64,000 nt of DNA from Natrinema versiforme. Lineage in GTDB: Archaea; Halobacteriota; Halobacteria; Halobacteriales; Natrialbaceae. The notes under the pieces are model-generated. The model saw only the letters and a program-made list of their open reading frames with translations, did not search any database and was not told the origin of the DNA. Of this stretch, positions 52,883-63,953 are shown in pieces (within the stretch, counting starts at the first letter, position 1; each line of letters begins with the position of its first letter). The stretch is taken from contig NZ_CP040330.1 in NCBI RefSeq assembly GCF_005576615.1, positions 2,294,001 to 2,358,000 of the forward strand, written 5' to 3'. The translations under genes were made by a program, and so were the position numbers.

Positions 52883-54100
52883 TCAGTCCGCGGCACCGCC
52901 GGCGACCGGTCCCGAACCCTCGTCGCGTACCTCGTCGTCGCTGAGGTAACACTGCGGATCGGGGGCGAAGAGGTCGCCCGCCGTGGCGAGCGCCCGCAGC
53001 CGCGACGCGCCGCGACAGATCGACTGATACTGACAGTCCGCACACTTCCCTTTCAGGCGCTCCTCGCGGTTCCGAAGCGCCTCGAGCAGCGGGTTCGACT
53101 CGTCGTCCCAGATCTCGCCGAACGGACGGTCGCGGACGTTGCCCAGACTGTACCCCTGCCAGAACTGTGTCGGGTGGACGTTACCCTGATAGTCCACGTC
53201 GGCGATCCGCTCGCCGGTCGGGTCGCCGCCGTTTCGCTCGAGGTGGTCGTAGACCGCCCGGGCCTTCGCCTCGCCGAAGTGCTCGCGGGCGTACTCCACG
53301 AGGAAGGCCGCGTCGGCGTAGTTGCCAACCAGCAGCGTCTCGATCTCCTCGCCGCGGTCGTGGTACTCGAGCGTGAGATCGGCCACCTGCTCGATCGCCT
53401 CGCGCTTCGCTCGGGGCGAGAGGTCGGCGTCGACGATCTCGGCCCCGCGACCGCCGTAATCGAGGTGGTAGAAACAGAACCGGTCGAGGCCCTTGTCGAC
53501 CAGTAGCTCGACGACCCCCTCGAGGTCCGGCGCGTTCGCCTCGGTGATCGTGTACCGCAGCCCGGTCTTGAGCCCGGCCTCGAGGCAGTTCTCGATACCC
53601 CGGACGGCGGCGTCGAACGCGCCGTCTTCGCCCCGGAACCGGTCGTTTCGCTCCGGGAGGCCGTCGACCGAGATGCCGGCGTACTGCAGCCCGGCGTCGC
53701 GGAGCGCCGCGGCTTTCTCGGGGGTGAGCAGGGTGCCGTTCGAAGAGAGGACGGGGCGGAGCCCGCGGTCCGCGGCGTAGGAGACGAGTTCGACCAGATC
53801 GTCGCGCACGAGCGGTTCACCGCCGGAGAGGAGGATGACGGGTGCGCCGAAGTCCGCGAGTTGGTCGAGGAATGACTTCGCCTCGGCCGTCGTGAACTCG
53901 CCGGTCGCGGGGTCGGTCTCGGCTCCGGCGTAGCAGTGCGAGCAGTAGAGGTTGCATCGACGGGTCGTGTTCCAGACGACGACCGGTCGCCGCTGTTTCT
54001 CCTCGGTGATCTGGGGCTTGTCCGACTCGTCGGCCGCGTCGTAGCGCAGGCCGTCGCCCTCGGCGTCGAGATCACAGAGCAGTTTGCTGATCGAGATCAC
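52883..54100 (-). CDS. Radical SAM/SPASM protein, AhbC-like
   Basis: A 405-residue radical SAM enzyme. The [4Fe-4S]-SAM motif is CNLYCSHC (Cys49, Cys53, Cys56), preceded by VVVWNTTRRC. A GGEP motif follows at about 92-95 (LLSGGEPLVRD). The C-terminal SPASM part has cysteines in KGKCADCQYQSICRGAS and PDPQCYLSDDE. The start MISISKLLCDLDAEGDGLRY matches the AhbC/NirJ branch that makes Fe-coproporphyrin from didecarboxysiroheme in archaea, as I recall. It begins with GTG in a GTGA overlap with the Htur_1727-type gene. It may act in haem synthesis or modify the peptide-like neighbours. Confidence 0.85.
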   Translation of the reverse strand: MISISKLLCDLDAEGDGLRYDAADESDKPQITEEKQRRPVVVWNTTRRCNLYCSHCYAGAETDPATGEFTTAEAKSFLDQLADFGAPVILLSGGEPLVRDDLVELVSYAADRGLRPVLSSNGTLLTPEKAAALRDAGLQYAGISVDGLPERNDRFRGEDGAFDAAVRGIENCLEAGLKTGLRYTITEANAPDLEGVVELLVDKGLDRFCFYHLDYGGRGAEIVDADLSPRAKREAIEQVADLTLEYHDRGEEIETLLVGNYADAAFLVEYAREHFGEAKARAVYDHLERNGGDPTGERIADVDYQGNVHPTQFWQGYSLGNVRDRPFGEIWDDESNPLLEALRNREERLKGKCADCQYQSICRGASRLRALATAGDLFAPDPQCYLSDDEVRDEGSGPVAGGAAD

Positions 54101-54474
54101 AGGCTGTTCACCTCCGAGGCACCCGCGGTCTCCTTGTAGACGCGCGGTTCCTCGCTCTCGTCGTCGGCCTCGCCGTCGCCGTCGCCGTCATCGTCGTCTC
54201 CGCCGGCCTCGTCGGACCGTTCGGCGGCGTCGTCCGCGAGGCCGCGCGTCGAGTACCGTTCGACTTCCTCGGCCGGACAGAGCCAGACGTCGGCGGCGTA
54301 CCAGCCGAACAGCCGGGACGCGTGTTCGTGCGCTTCGGTCCCGCTCGCGGCGGCAACGCTGCCGACGTGGCGCATCGGGTCGCCCGCCTCCTCTCGGACG
54401 AAGACCTCCCACTGCCGAGTCGGGTTCCCTCGTTCGTCGCTCTCGACCGCCGACCGGCGTGCTTTCTCGACCAT
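54097..54474 (-). CDS. Htur_1727-family radical SAM partner (PaaB-like)
   Basis: A 125-residue protein. Residues 20-75 have a PaaB-like small domain: RQWEVFVREEAGDPMRHVGS, then EAHEHASRLFGWYAADVWLC and the helix of PAEEVERYS. The last 45 residues are an acidic, disordered tail. As I remember, this family, first named from Haloterrigena turkmenica, occurs only in haloarchaea and always next to a radical SAM gene, and is listed as a candidate modified peptide. Here its TGA overlaps the GTG of the AhbC-like gene in GTGA, so the two are made in one translation unit. Residue Cys69 or so (VWLCP) is the only cysteine. Confidence 0.8.
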   Translation of the reverse strand: MVEKARRSAVESDERGNPTRQWEVFVREEAGDPMRHVGSVAAASGTEAHEHASRLFGWYAADVWLCPAEEVERYSTRGLADDAAERSDEAGGDDDDGDGDGEADDESEEPRVYKETAGASEVNSL

Positions 54475-54621
54475 ATCGAGACCTTCGGGACGAGACCGAA
54501 GGTCGTTGCGCGACCTCCCAGTGCGCGGGAACACAGGCCCGAACCGGCGAACATCTTCCCGTCTTCCCGAACCGCGGGAACGAGAGGGGCGCTTTCGGTC
54601 GCCCGAGACCCAGCCACCGGT

Positions 54622-55767
54622 ATGCGCCCCGGCAATCTCGATACGTCCGAGCGACCGTTCGTCCTCATCTGGGAACTCACGCAGGCCTGCGGGCTCGCCT
54701 GCGATCACTGCCGCGCCGACGCGAAACCCCAGCGCCACCCCGACGAACTCTCGACGGCCGAAGGGAAGGAACTGCTCGAGGGAGCCGCCGAGTTCGGCGA
54801 CGGCCAACTGGTCGTGCTCTCGGGGGGCGACCCTCTCGTCCGCGACGATGTCGCGGAGCTGATCGCCCACGGCGACGACCTCGGAATGCGGATGACGATC
54901 ACGCCGAGCGGAACCGGCTCGCTGACCGCCGATCGGATCCGAGAGATGGCCGACGCGGGGCTCAAACGGATGGCGGTGAGCCTCGACGGTGCCTCGCCGG
55001 AGAGCCACGACGCCTTCCGCGGCGAGGACGGCAGCTTCGAGGAGACGATCCGCGCCGTCGAGGACGCCCGCGCGGCCGGCGTCCCCGTACAGGTAAACAC
55101 CACCGTCTGCCGCCAGACGGTCTCCGAGCTCCCCGAAATTCGAGAGCTGCTGACCGAAATCGGAGCGGTCATGTGGAGCGTCTTCTTCCTCGTCCCGATC
55201 GGGCGCGGGCGGGTCCTCGAGCCGATCGAGCCCGAGTGGGCCGACGCGGTGATGGAGTGGCTGGCCGAGGTCAGCGACGAGGAACCGTTCGGCGTCAAGA
55301 CGACCGAGGCACCCCAGTATCGGCGGGTCGCGATGCAGCGCCAGCAAGGGCAAGCGAGCGACGATGCCGAGGGAGATGGCAGCGACGGGACGCCGAATCC
55401 CGGTATCGAGCGCCGGACCGGCATCGTCGCGGGCGACGGCTTCGGCTTCGTCAGCCACACGGGGGAGGTGTTCCCCTCCGGGTTCCTGCCGGAATCGGCC
55501 GGCAACGTCCGCGACCGGCCGGTCACCGAACTCTATCGGGACTCCGAGCTGTTCCAGTCGCTCCGGGACCGCGATCAGCTCTCGGGCAAGTGCGGTGCCT
55601 GTCCGTATCGCAACGTCTGTGGCGGCAGTCGCTCCCGGGCCTTCGCCCACACCGGCGACCCGCTGGCGAGCGATCCGCTCTGCCCGTTCGTCCCCGAGGA
55701 GTACGACGGGCCGTTACCGTGGGACGACGCCGACGGCGGGGCTCGCAGCGTCTCGAGCGGGGACTGA
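54622..55767 (+). CDS. TIGR04053-type radical SAM/SPASM protein
   Basis: A 381-residue radical SAM enzyme. The iron-sulfur/SAM site is CGLACDHC (Cys23, Cys27, Cys30), then LSGGDPLVRDD, and SPASM-like cysteines near the end in SGKCGACPYRNVCGGSRS and SDPLCPF. An acidic insertion (about 245-270) interrupts the middle. It fits the TIGR04053 group (from memory) and resembles AhbD-like enzymes that oxidise Fe-coproporphyrin side chains to haem. It diverges from the Htur_1727/AhbC-like pair; the 147 bases between them can hold both promoters. Confidence 0.83.
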   Translation: MRPGNLDTSERPFVLIWELTQACGLACDHCRADAKPQRHPDELSTAEGKELLEGAAEFGDGQLVVLSGGDPLVRDDVAELIAHGDDLGMRMTITPSGTGSLTADRIREMADAGLKRMAVSLDGASPESHDAFRGEDGSFEETIRAVEDARAAGVPVQVNTTVCRQTVSELPEIRELLTEIGAVMWSVFFLVPIGRGRVLEPIEPEWADAVMEWLAEVSDEEPFGVKTTEAPQYRRVAMQRQQGQASDDAEGDGSDGTPNPGIERRTGIVAGDGFGFVSHTGEVFPSGFLPESAGNVRDRPVTELYRDSELFQSLRDRDQLSGKCGACPYRNVCGGSRSRAFAHTGDPLASDPLCPFVPEEYDGPLPWDDADGGARSVSSGD

Positions 55768-56198
55768 ATACCGTCTCGAGCGGTTTCTCGTCCGACCCCG
55801 CTGCTCGACTCGAGCGATCCCCGATCGGGACCGACGGCTCTCGCTCTCAGAGACGGCAATACGAGAAAACGACTCGAGCGGCGTCCAAGATCGCGTGGCC
55901 GATCGAACGGCCGGAACGTCCACGCGGGGGCGCAAGTCCCGCGATCGCACGGTCTCGAGCGCCGCCACCGATAGCTCGGTGGAGCCGCCGCATCGAGACG
56001 CCGGTGTCAGACCGGGCGTCGAGTGCACGCACCCCCGTGGCAGGGATGTATGGATGGTGGTCGCGCAGGCAACCGCTTCCGTCGACCGCTCGCAGGACGG
56101 CCGGTGGCGCGTGCGGTTACGAAACGAGCGGGAACCGCCTTCGACGTTCTCCCGAAGACGTTCGCCGACGGTTGCGTCGATGTCGTGTCGCGCCGACG
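55768..56198. other. Spacer, no gene recognised
   Basis: A 431-base gap between the TIGR04053 gene and pccA, which converge here. It is GC-rich like the rest. Small inverted repeats occur, for instance CCACCGA/TCGGTGG (about 55968-55985) and GGCCG/CGGCC (55898-55913). Frames on either strand do not have coding character. It may contain transcription end signals of both genes. Confidence 0.4.
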
Positions 56199-58034
56199 TT
56201 ACTCGAGGACGACCAGCGTATCGCCCATGTCGACGCTCTGGTCCTCCTCGACGGCGATCTGGGTGACGGTGCCGCCCTTCGAGGCGACGATGTCGTTTTC
56301 CATCTTCATGGCCTCGAGGACGACCAGCACGTCGCCGGCCGCGACATCGTCACCCTCGTCGACTTTGACGTCGAGGATCGTCCCCTGCATCTCGGCGTCG
56401 ACGGTCTCGCCCTCGCCCTCGAGTTCGGACCCGCCGCCGCTTTCCCCGCCCGCCGGCTCCGGTCGGCTGGCCTGTGCGCCGCCGGCGTCGACGTCGCCGG
56501 TCGGGATCGCGGGCGCGCCGTGTTCCTCGAGTTCGACCTCGAAGCGCTTGCCGTTGACCTCGACGGTGAACTCGCGTTCGACGGACTCCTCGTCGTCGCT
56601 CGCACCGCCGTCGCCGGTGTCGCCGCCCCACTGCGCTTGGGCCTCCTCGATGCGGCTCTCGTCGAGTTCTTCGTCGAGGTACTTCGTCGTGTGCGTGCTC
56701 TGGACGAACTCCTCGTCGGTGAGCATCAGCCGGTGGAACGGGATGATCGTCGGGATGCCCGCGATCTCGTACTCCCGCAGCGCGCGCAGCGAGCGCTCGA
56801 TACACTCGTCGCGGTCCTCGCCCCAAACCACGAGTTTGGCGATCATCGAGTCGTAATCGGTGACGAGTTCGTCGCCCTGCCGCAGGGCGTCGTCGAGTCG
56901 AACGCCGACGCCGCCCGGCGGATCGTACGTCTCGAGGGTCCCGCCGGTCGCGGGCGCGAAGTCGTTGGCCGCGTTCTCGGCGTTGATTCGGAACTCCATC
57001 GCGTGGCCGTCGATGTCGACATCGTCCTGTGCGAAGTCGATCTCCTCGCCCGCGGCGACCGTGATTTGGCGCTTGACGATGTCGATCCCGGTGATCTCCT
57101 CGGTGACCGTGTGCTCGACCTGAATCCGCGTGTTGACCTCGAGGAAGTAGAAGTTCGCGTCGGGGCCGAGCGGGCCGTCGCGACCCGGCTCTTCCTCGAC
57201 GAGGAACTCGACCGTGCCGGCGTTGGTGTAGTCGGCCGCGGCGACGCCGCGGCGGGCGGCCTCGCCGATCTTCTCGCGGAGTTCGTCCGTCAGCGCCGCC
57301 GATGGTCCTTCTTCGATGACCTTCTGGTGGCGTCGCTGCAGCGAGCAGTCACGTTCGCCGAGGTGGCGCACGTTCCCGTGCTGGTCGGCGACGATCTGGA
57401 CCTCGATATGGCGGGGCTTCTCGAGGTAGCGCTCGAGATACACGGAGTCGTTGTCGAAGTAGGCCTCGCCCTCGCGCTGGGCGCTCTCGAGTTGGTCCTC
57501 GACCTCGCTTTCGTCCCAGACGACCTTCATCCCGCGGCCGCCGCCGCCGCCCTCGGCCTTGATGGCGATCGGGTAGCCGTGTTTCTCGCCGAACTCTTTG
57601 ACCGCTTCGGGGTCGGTGACGGGGTCGGTGGTCCCGGGGACGATCGGCACGTCGGCCTCGTTCATGATCGTACGAGCCTTGGTCTTCTCGCCCAGCGACT
57701 CCATCGCGTCGCTCGAGGGGCCGATCCACGTGATCCCCTCGACCTCCTCGACCTTGCCAGCGAACTCGGCGTTCTCCGCGAGGAAGCCGTAGCCCGGGTG
57801 GATGGCGTCGGCGTCGGCCTTCCGCGCGGCCTCGATGACGGCCTCGTGATCGAGATAGGAGTCGGCCGCACGCGCCGGCCCCACGTTGTACGCTTCGTCG
57901 GCGTAGCGCACGTGCCCCGAGTCCGAATCGGCCTCGGAGTAGACGGCGACGGTCCCGATGTTCAACTCTTCGCACGCCCGCATGACGCGGACGGCGATTT
58001 CCCCGCGGTTCGCCACGAGAACCTTCCTGAACAT
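56199..58034 (-). CDS. pccA: Acyl-CoA carboxylase, biotin carboxylase plus biotin carrier subunit
   Basis: A 611-residue protein. The biotin carboxylase half starts with [20 protein letters not shown] and has the ATP-grasp loop [10 protein letters not shown] near residue 164, [18 protein letters not shown], and [14 protein letters not shown]. The C-terminal carrier domain carries EAMKMEN, with the biotinylated Lys577. In haloarchaea the enzyme carboxylates propionyl- or acetyl-CoA with the beta and small subunits and supports fatty-acid, polyester or propionate metabolism. It lies on the same strand as pccB and pccX but is separated from them by the oppositely directed SPFH gene. Confidence 0.94.
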   Translation of the reverse strand: MFRKVLVANRGEIAVRVMRACEELNIGTVAVYSEADSDSGHVRYADEAYNVGPARAADSYLDHEAVIEAARKADADAIHPGYGFLAENAEFAGKVEEVEGITWIGPSSDAMESLGEKTKARTIMNEADVPIVPGTTDPVTDPEAVKEFGEKHGYPIAIKAEGGGGGRGMKVVWDESEVEDQLESAQREGEAYFDNDSVYLERYLEKPRHIEVQIVADQHGNVRHLGERDCSLQRRHQKVIEEGPSAALTDELREKIGEAARRGVAAADYTNAGTVEFLVEEEPGRDGPLGPDANFYFLEVNTRIQVEHTVTEEITGIDIVKRQITVAAGEEIDFAQDDVDIDGHAMEFRINAENAANDFAPATGGTLETYDPPGGVGVRLDDALRQGDELVTDYDSMIAKLVVWGEDRDECIERSLRALREYEIAGIPTIIPFHRLMLTDEEFVQSTHTTKYLDEELDESRIEEAQAQWGGDTGDGGASDDEESVEREFTVEVNGKRFEVELEEHGAPAIPTGDVDAGGAQASRPEPAGGESGGGSELEGEGETVDAEMQGTILDVKVDEGDDVAAGDVLVVLEAMKMENDIVASKGGTVTQIAVEEDQSVDMGDTLVVLE

Positions 58035-58292
58035 TCCTGTGGGAACAGTCGTCAGGGGCCCACCTTACTTTTTCGCAACGGGTTCGGCGAACCGACAGTC
58101 CTCGGCGACTGCCAAATGCGGCTGCCGGCGGTCGATTTCGGACGGATTGCTCCTAGTACGGGACGATGTGACGCCAGTTCGGGACCCGACGCGACTCGAG
58201 GCAGATTCCATCCGTGGCACTGAACCGCAAGTGACACCCTCGCACAGTATGCATGGCCAACAGTTATTCGGCTCGAGTCCATGGCATAGACG

Positions 58293-59453
58293 ATGTACGA
58301 ACTGGCCCCCGGCCCGTTGCAGACGCAATCGGTGCTCGAGGACCCCCTGTTGCTCATCGGCGGAGCCGTGCTCGTCCTCGCGGTGATCACGGTCTGGCAG
58401 ATGGTCGAGATCGTCGATGCCTACAACAGGGCGGCACTGACCGTCTTCGGGGAGTACCGCAAACTCCTCGAACCGGGGTTGAACATCGTGCCGCCGTTCG
58501 TCTCCCGGATCTACACGTTCGACATGCGGACCCAGACGATCGACGTGCCGAGTCAAGAGGCGATCACGCGGGACAACTCGCCGGTGACCGCCGACGCCGT
58601 CGTCTACATCCGAGTCATGAACGCAAAGCGCGCGTTCCTCGAGGTCGACGACTACCAGCGGGCGGTCTCGAATCTGGCCCAGACGACCCTGCGGGCCGTG
58701 ATCGGCGACATGGAACTCGACGACACCCTCTCCCGGCGGGAGATGATCAACGAGCGCATCCGGCAGGAACTCGACGAACCCACCGACGAGTGGGGCATTC
58801 GCGTCGAGAGCGTCGAGGTCCGCGAGGTCACCCCCTCCCAAGGCGTCAAGGGAGCGATGGAGGAACAGACCTCCGCGGAGCGCCGCCGACGGGCGATGAT
58901 CCTCGAGGCACAGGGCGAACGCCGCAGCGCCGTCGAGAAGGCCGAAGGTGACAAGCAGTCGAACATCATCCGCGCCCAGGGTGAAAAGCAGAGCCAGATC
59001 CTCGAGTCACAGGGCGATGCGATCTCGACCGTGCTGCGCGCCCGCTCGGCCGAATCGATGGGCGAACGTGCGGTCATCGACAAGGGGATGGAGACGCTGG
59101 GCGAGATCGGGCAAGGCGAGTCGACGACCTTCGTCATGCCCCAGGAACTCACCTCGTTGGTCGGCCGCTACGGCAAGCACCTCTCGGGCAGCGACGTGGA
59201 AGGCAACGGTGCCGACCTCGAGAGCCTCGAGTTCGACGAGGAGACCCGCGAACTGATCGGGTTAGACGACATCGCCGAGATCATCGGCGAGATCGACGAG
59301 CAAGCGGAGATGGACGTCGAGGCGATGGAACAGGAGGCACAGGCGATCAAGGAGGGCGAAGACATGGGTTCGGACGCGGGTCCGGACCCCGACGAGTCGA
59401 TCACCATGTCCGAGACCGACGACGAGTCCGAACTCGGCTCCGACTCGGAGTAA
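58293..59453 (+). CDS. SPFH/band 7 membrane-associated protein
   Basis: A 386-residue protein of the stomatin/prohibitin type. One membrane segment lies at about 19-38 (LLLIGGAVLVLAVITVWQMV), followed by the band 7 domain (FGEYRKLLEPGLNIVPPFVS, ... MRTQTIDVPSQEAITRDNSP) and a long helical part rich in Ala, Glu and Gln (EGDKQSNIIRAQGEKQSQIL). The C-terminal 80 residues are acidic and disordered. Such proteins form large ring assemblies on membranes and often partner with NfeD-like or FtsH-type proteases; none is adjacent here. It runs opposite to the carboxylase genes on both sides. Confidence 0.9.
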   Translation: MYELAPGPLQTQSVLEDPLLLIGGAVLVLAVITVWQMVEIVDAYNRAALTVFGEYRKLLEPGLNIVPPFVSRIYTFDMRTQTIDVPSQEAITRDNSPVTADAVVYIRVMNAKRAFLEVDDYQRAVSNLAQTTLRAVIGDMELDDTLSRREMINERIRQELDEPTDEWGIRVESVEVREVTPSQGVKGAMEEQTSAERRRRAMILEAQGERRSAVEKAEGDKQSNIIRAQGEKQSQILESQGDAISTVLRARSAESMGERAVIDKGMETLGEIGQGESTTFVMPQELTSLVGRYGKHLSGSDVEGNGADLESLEFDEETRELIGLDDIAEIIGEIDEQAEMDVEAMEQEAQAIKEGEDMGSDAGPDPDESITMSETDDESELGSDSE

Positions 59454-59591
59454 CGTTGCCCGCCGCGAGCGGCTGGCGGCTCGCGGTCGACGGCCGATCG
59501 CAGTCACGGGCCGGAACGATCGTCACGGCCACATCGCCGACGCTTCTCTCGAGAACTCGATCTCGCGAATCGAAAACAGCGTTGCCGGCGC

Positions 59592-61515
<1,924 letters not shown>

Positions 61516-61748
61516 GCCGGGAACACCCCTGCTCGATTCATACGCCGTTGTGCGAGGACCAACAGGAAAAGGATTCCGTAATACCTTCACGATTTATCAC
61601 TCCTCGAGCCAACCGGTCGCATCCGATCGAGACGTCGAACTACTATAATGTATAAAAGTAACTCGAACGGACCGGTTCGGTATTTTGGCCGTCTCGACAG
61701 CGAATTGTCGTCTTCAGCGGGCGTATCTCATTCTAGAAACCACGAACA

Positions 61749-61760
61749 ATTATATAGTGG
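61749..61760 (+). promoter_or_regulatory. TATA box of the SNF transporter gene
   Basis: ATTATATAGTGG is centred 26 bases before the ATG at 61780. It supports that ATG against the longer upstream frame. Confidence 0.6.
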
Positions 61761-61779
61761 CTCTTTCAAACCGACCAAC

Positions 61780-63129
61780 ATGGCACAACGCGAAACATGG
61801 GCAACGAGAGCAGGGTTCATTCTCGCCGCGGTCGGCAGTGCGGTGGGATTAGGTAACGTCTGGAGGTTTCCGTATCAAGTCGGTGAATACGGCGGAGCGG
61901 CGTTCCTCGTCGTATACCTCGCTTTGATCGCGGTCATCGGATTCCCGGTGATCTTGGTCGAGTTTACTATCGGCCGGTACACGGAACGGAATCCCGTCGG
62001 TGCACTCAAGCAGATCGGCACGAACTCTTGGCAGCGGATCGGGTGGGTGTTCGTCGTCGCGGGCTTCGTTATCCTCTCGTACTACAGCGTCGTCGCAGGC
62101 TGGGTCTTGCAGTACACCGTCTACGGCCTGCAAGGGAACTACGCCGCAGACGGTGCGGCGCAGTTCGGAGCAACAACCGGGGGAATGATGTCGATACTCA
62201 CACACGCGGTTTTCATGGCGGCCGTCATCGCCGTCGTCGGATTCGGTATTCGGCGCGGTATCGAATTCTCCGTGAAGCTGATGGTTCCCGCGATCATCAT
62301 CCTCTTGGTCGGTCTGGCGGTCTACGCCGGAACGCTCCCGAATGCCGGGGAGGCCTACGCGTACTACCTGTCACCTGATCTGAGTACGATCGCCGCGAAC
62401 TGGACCAGTATCTTACCCGCAGCCGCCGCACAGGCGTTCTTCACGCTCTCGCTCGGGATGGGCGTGATGATGACCTATGCATCCTACCTCGGAGAGGATC
62501 GTAACCTCGCCAAAGACGCCGTCATCATCGTCGGATTAGACACGGCGATCGCGTTCACCGTCGGCCTCGTCGCGTTCCCGGTCCTCTTCTCCGGTGACCT
62601 CGGTATCGCCGACATCGTCGCAATCGGCGACGGACCGGGCTTCATCTTCATCGCACTTTCGCAGGCGTTTAGCAACATTCCGCTCGGCAGCGTTCTCGGG
62701 GCGATCTTCTTCGGTACCGTCTTCATCGCGGCGCTCTCGAGCGCGATCAGTATCATGGAGGTCGTGGTTTCCTACCTGATCGACGAACGTGGCGTCGATC
62801 GCGTCCCGGCGACGCTCCTCATCGGAACCGCGATCTTCCTCTTCGGCGTTCCCGTCGCGTACGACGGCAGTCTCTCGTGGCTCACGGTCTACGACGAACT
62901 CGCTAACAACATCCTGCTCATCCTCGGCGCACTGTTGGTATCCATCTACATCGGCTGGGTGGAGACCGACATCGGCCTCGAGGAACTCGGCAAAGGGATT
63001 CGAAACCTCAGCGGCTGGGGAACGGCCTGGATCTGGGCCCTTCGAGTTCCCGTCGTCGTCACGCTGGTCGTGATCCTCGGGCTGAACGCGATCGGTGCGT
63101 ACGAGGCGATCAGCGGTATTCTCACCTGA
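61780..63129 (+). CDS. Sodium-dependent SNF-family transporter
   Basis: A 449-residue membrane protein with about 11-12 helices. The family hallmark GSAVGLGNVWRFPYQVGEYG (about 18-37) is intact, including the sodium-site residues; SYYSVVAGWVLQYT and QAFFTLSLGMGVMMTYASYL (unwound helix 6 area) are also conserved. Homologues carry amino acids or amines with Na+. In haloarchaea the substrates are mostly unassigned. Codons here use slightly fewer G/C third positions than neighbours. Confidence 0.93.
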   Translation: MAQRETWATRAGFILAAVGSAVGLGNVWRFPYQVGEYGGAAFLVVYLALIAVIGFPVILVEFTIGRYTERNPVGALKQIGTNSWQRIGWVFVVAGFVILSYYSVVAGWVLQYTVYGLQGNYAADGAAQFGATTGGMMSILTHAVFMAAVIAVVGFGIRRGIEFSVKLMVPAIIILLVGLAVYAGTLPNAGEAYAYYLSPDLSTIAANWTSILPAAAAQAFFTLSLGMGVMMTYASYLGEDRNLAKDAVIIVGLDTAIAFTVGLVAFPVLFSGDLGIADIVAIGDGPGFIFIALSQAFSNIPLGSVLGAIFFGTVFIAALSSAISIMEVVVSYLIDERGVDRVPATLLIGTAIFLFGVPVAYDGSLSWLTVYDELANNILLILGALLVSIYIGWVETDIGLEELGKGIRNLSGWGTAWIWALRVPVVVTLVVILGLNAIGAYEAISGILT

Positions 63130-63150
63130 TCGGCGGTCCGTTTTCGCCGA

Positions 63151-63885
63151 TCAGGCCTCGCCGTACACTGGCACAGCAGCGCCGCTTGTCACCGCGGCCC
63201 CGTCGCTACAGAGGAAGGCCACCACGTCCGCGATCTCGAGGGGATCGACCCACGAGTCGTGGTCCGCGTCGGGCATCATCTCCCGGTTCATCGGCGTGTC
63301 GATGACGCTCGGCATGACGCTGTTGGCCCGCACCGTCCCGCTGTTTTCCTCGGCGATCGTCTCCATCAGCAGCCGGATGCCGGCCTTCGTGATCCGGTAG
63401 GGGCCGTCCCCCTCGCCGCCCTCGAGCGAGGATCGAGCGCTGATGCTGACGATCGAGCCGTCCGTCTCCTGGAGGTGTGGCAGGGCGTGTTTCGAGGCGA
63501 GAAATGCGGTCTTCAGGTTGATGTCGACGAGCATCTCGAACGCCTCGAGGTCGGTCTCCTCGACGTGGTCGCCGCCGCGCCACGTCCCGGCGATGTTCAG
63601 GAGGTGATCGATCCGGCCGTAGTCGTCGACGACGGCCTCCATCAGGGCCGCGACGTCGTCCTCGTCGGTCAGGTCCGTCTCGTAGAACGCGAGGGCCGAT
63701 TCGTCGTCGGGATCGCGCTCGAGCTGGCTGTCCGCCTCGGCCGGCGCGATCACGTCGACGGCACAGACGGTCGCCCCCGCCTCGAGAAATCGGTCGACTG
63801 CGGCGCTGCCGAGCGCGCCGCTCGCGCCGGTGATCACCGCGACGGTCCCGCTGAAGTCGACGTCGAACGCAGTCGTCACTGCCAT
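63151..63885 (-). CDS. SDR-family NAD(P)-dependent oxidoreductase
   Basis: A 244-residue short-chain dehydrogenase. The coenzyme loop is TGASGALG (about 19-26), the NIAG motif is at 97-100, the catalytic Ser lies in VSISARSS (about 148-152), and the YxxxK pair is Tyr163-Lys167 in GPYRITKAG. PSVIDTPMNREM is the loop after the active site. The substrate is not predictable. The ATG at 63885 gives the expected short lead before the Rossmann fold. It converges with the SNF gene (21 bases). Confidence 0.92.
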   Translation of the reverse strand: MAVTTAFDVDFSGTVAVITGASGALGSAAVDRFLEAGATVCAVDVIAPAEADSQLERDPDDESALAFYETDLTDEDDVAALMEAVVDDYGRIDHLLNIAGTWRGGDHVEETDLEAFEMLVDINLKTAFLASKHALPHLQETDGSIVSISARSSLEGGEGDGPYRITKAGIRLLMETIAEENSGTVRANSVMPSVIDTPMNREMMPDADHDSWVDPLEIADVVAFLCSDGAAVTSGAAVPVYGEA

Positions 63886-63953
63886 ACGAGACGTTCGCGG
63901 GCCGTTCGCATGAAAGGGCGGGGCCATCGGACGGCCGGTCGACCACGTCGGCG

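Noticed and set aside
54475..55650. Long N-terminal extension of the Htur_1727-type protein
   Set aside because: It would lie antisense to the TIGR04053 radical SAM gene; the ATG at 54474 gives the family length.
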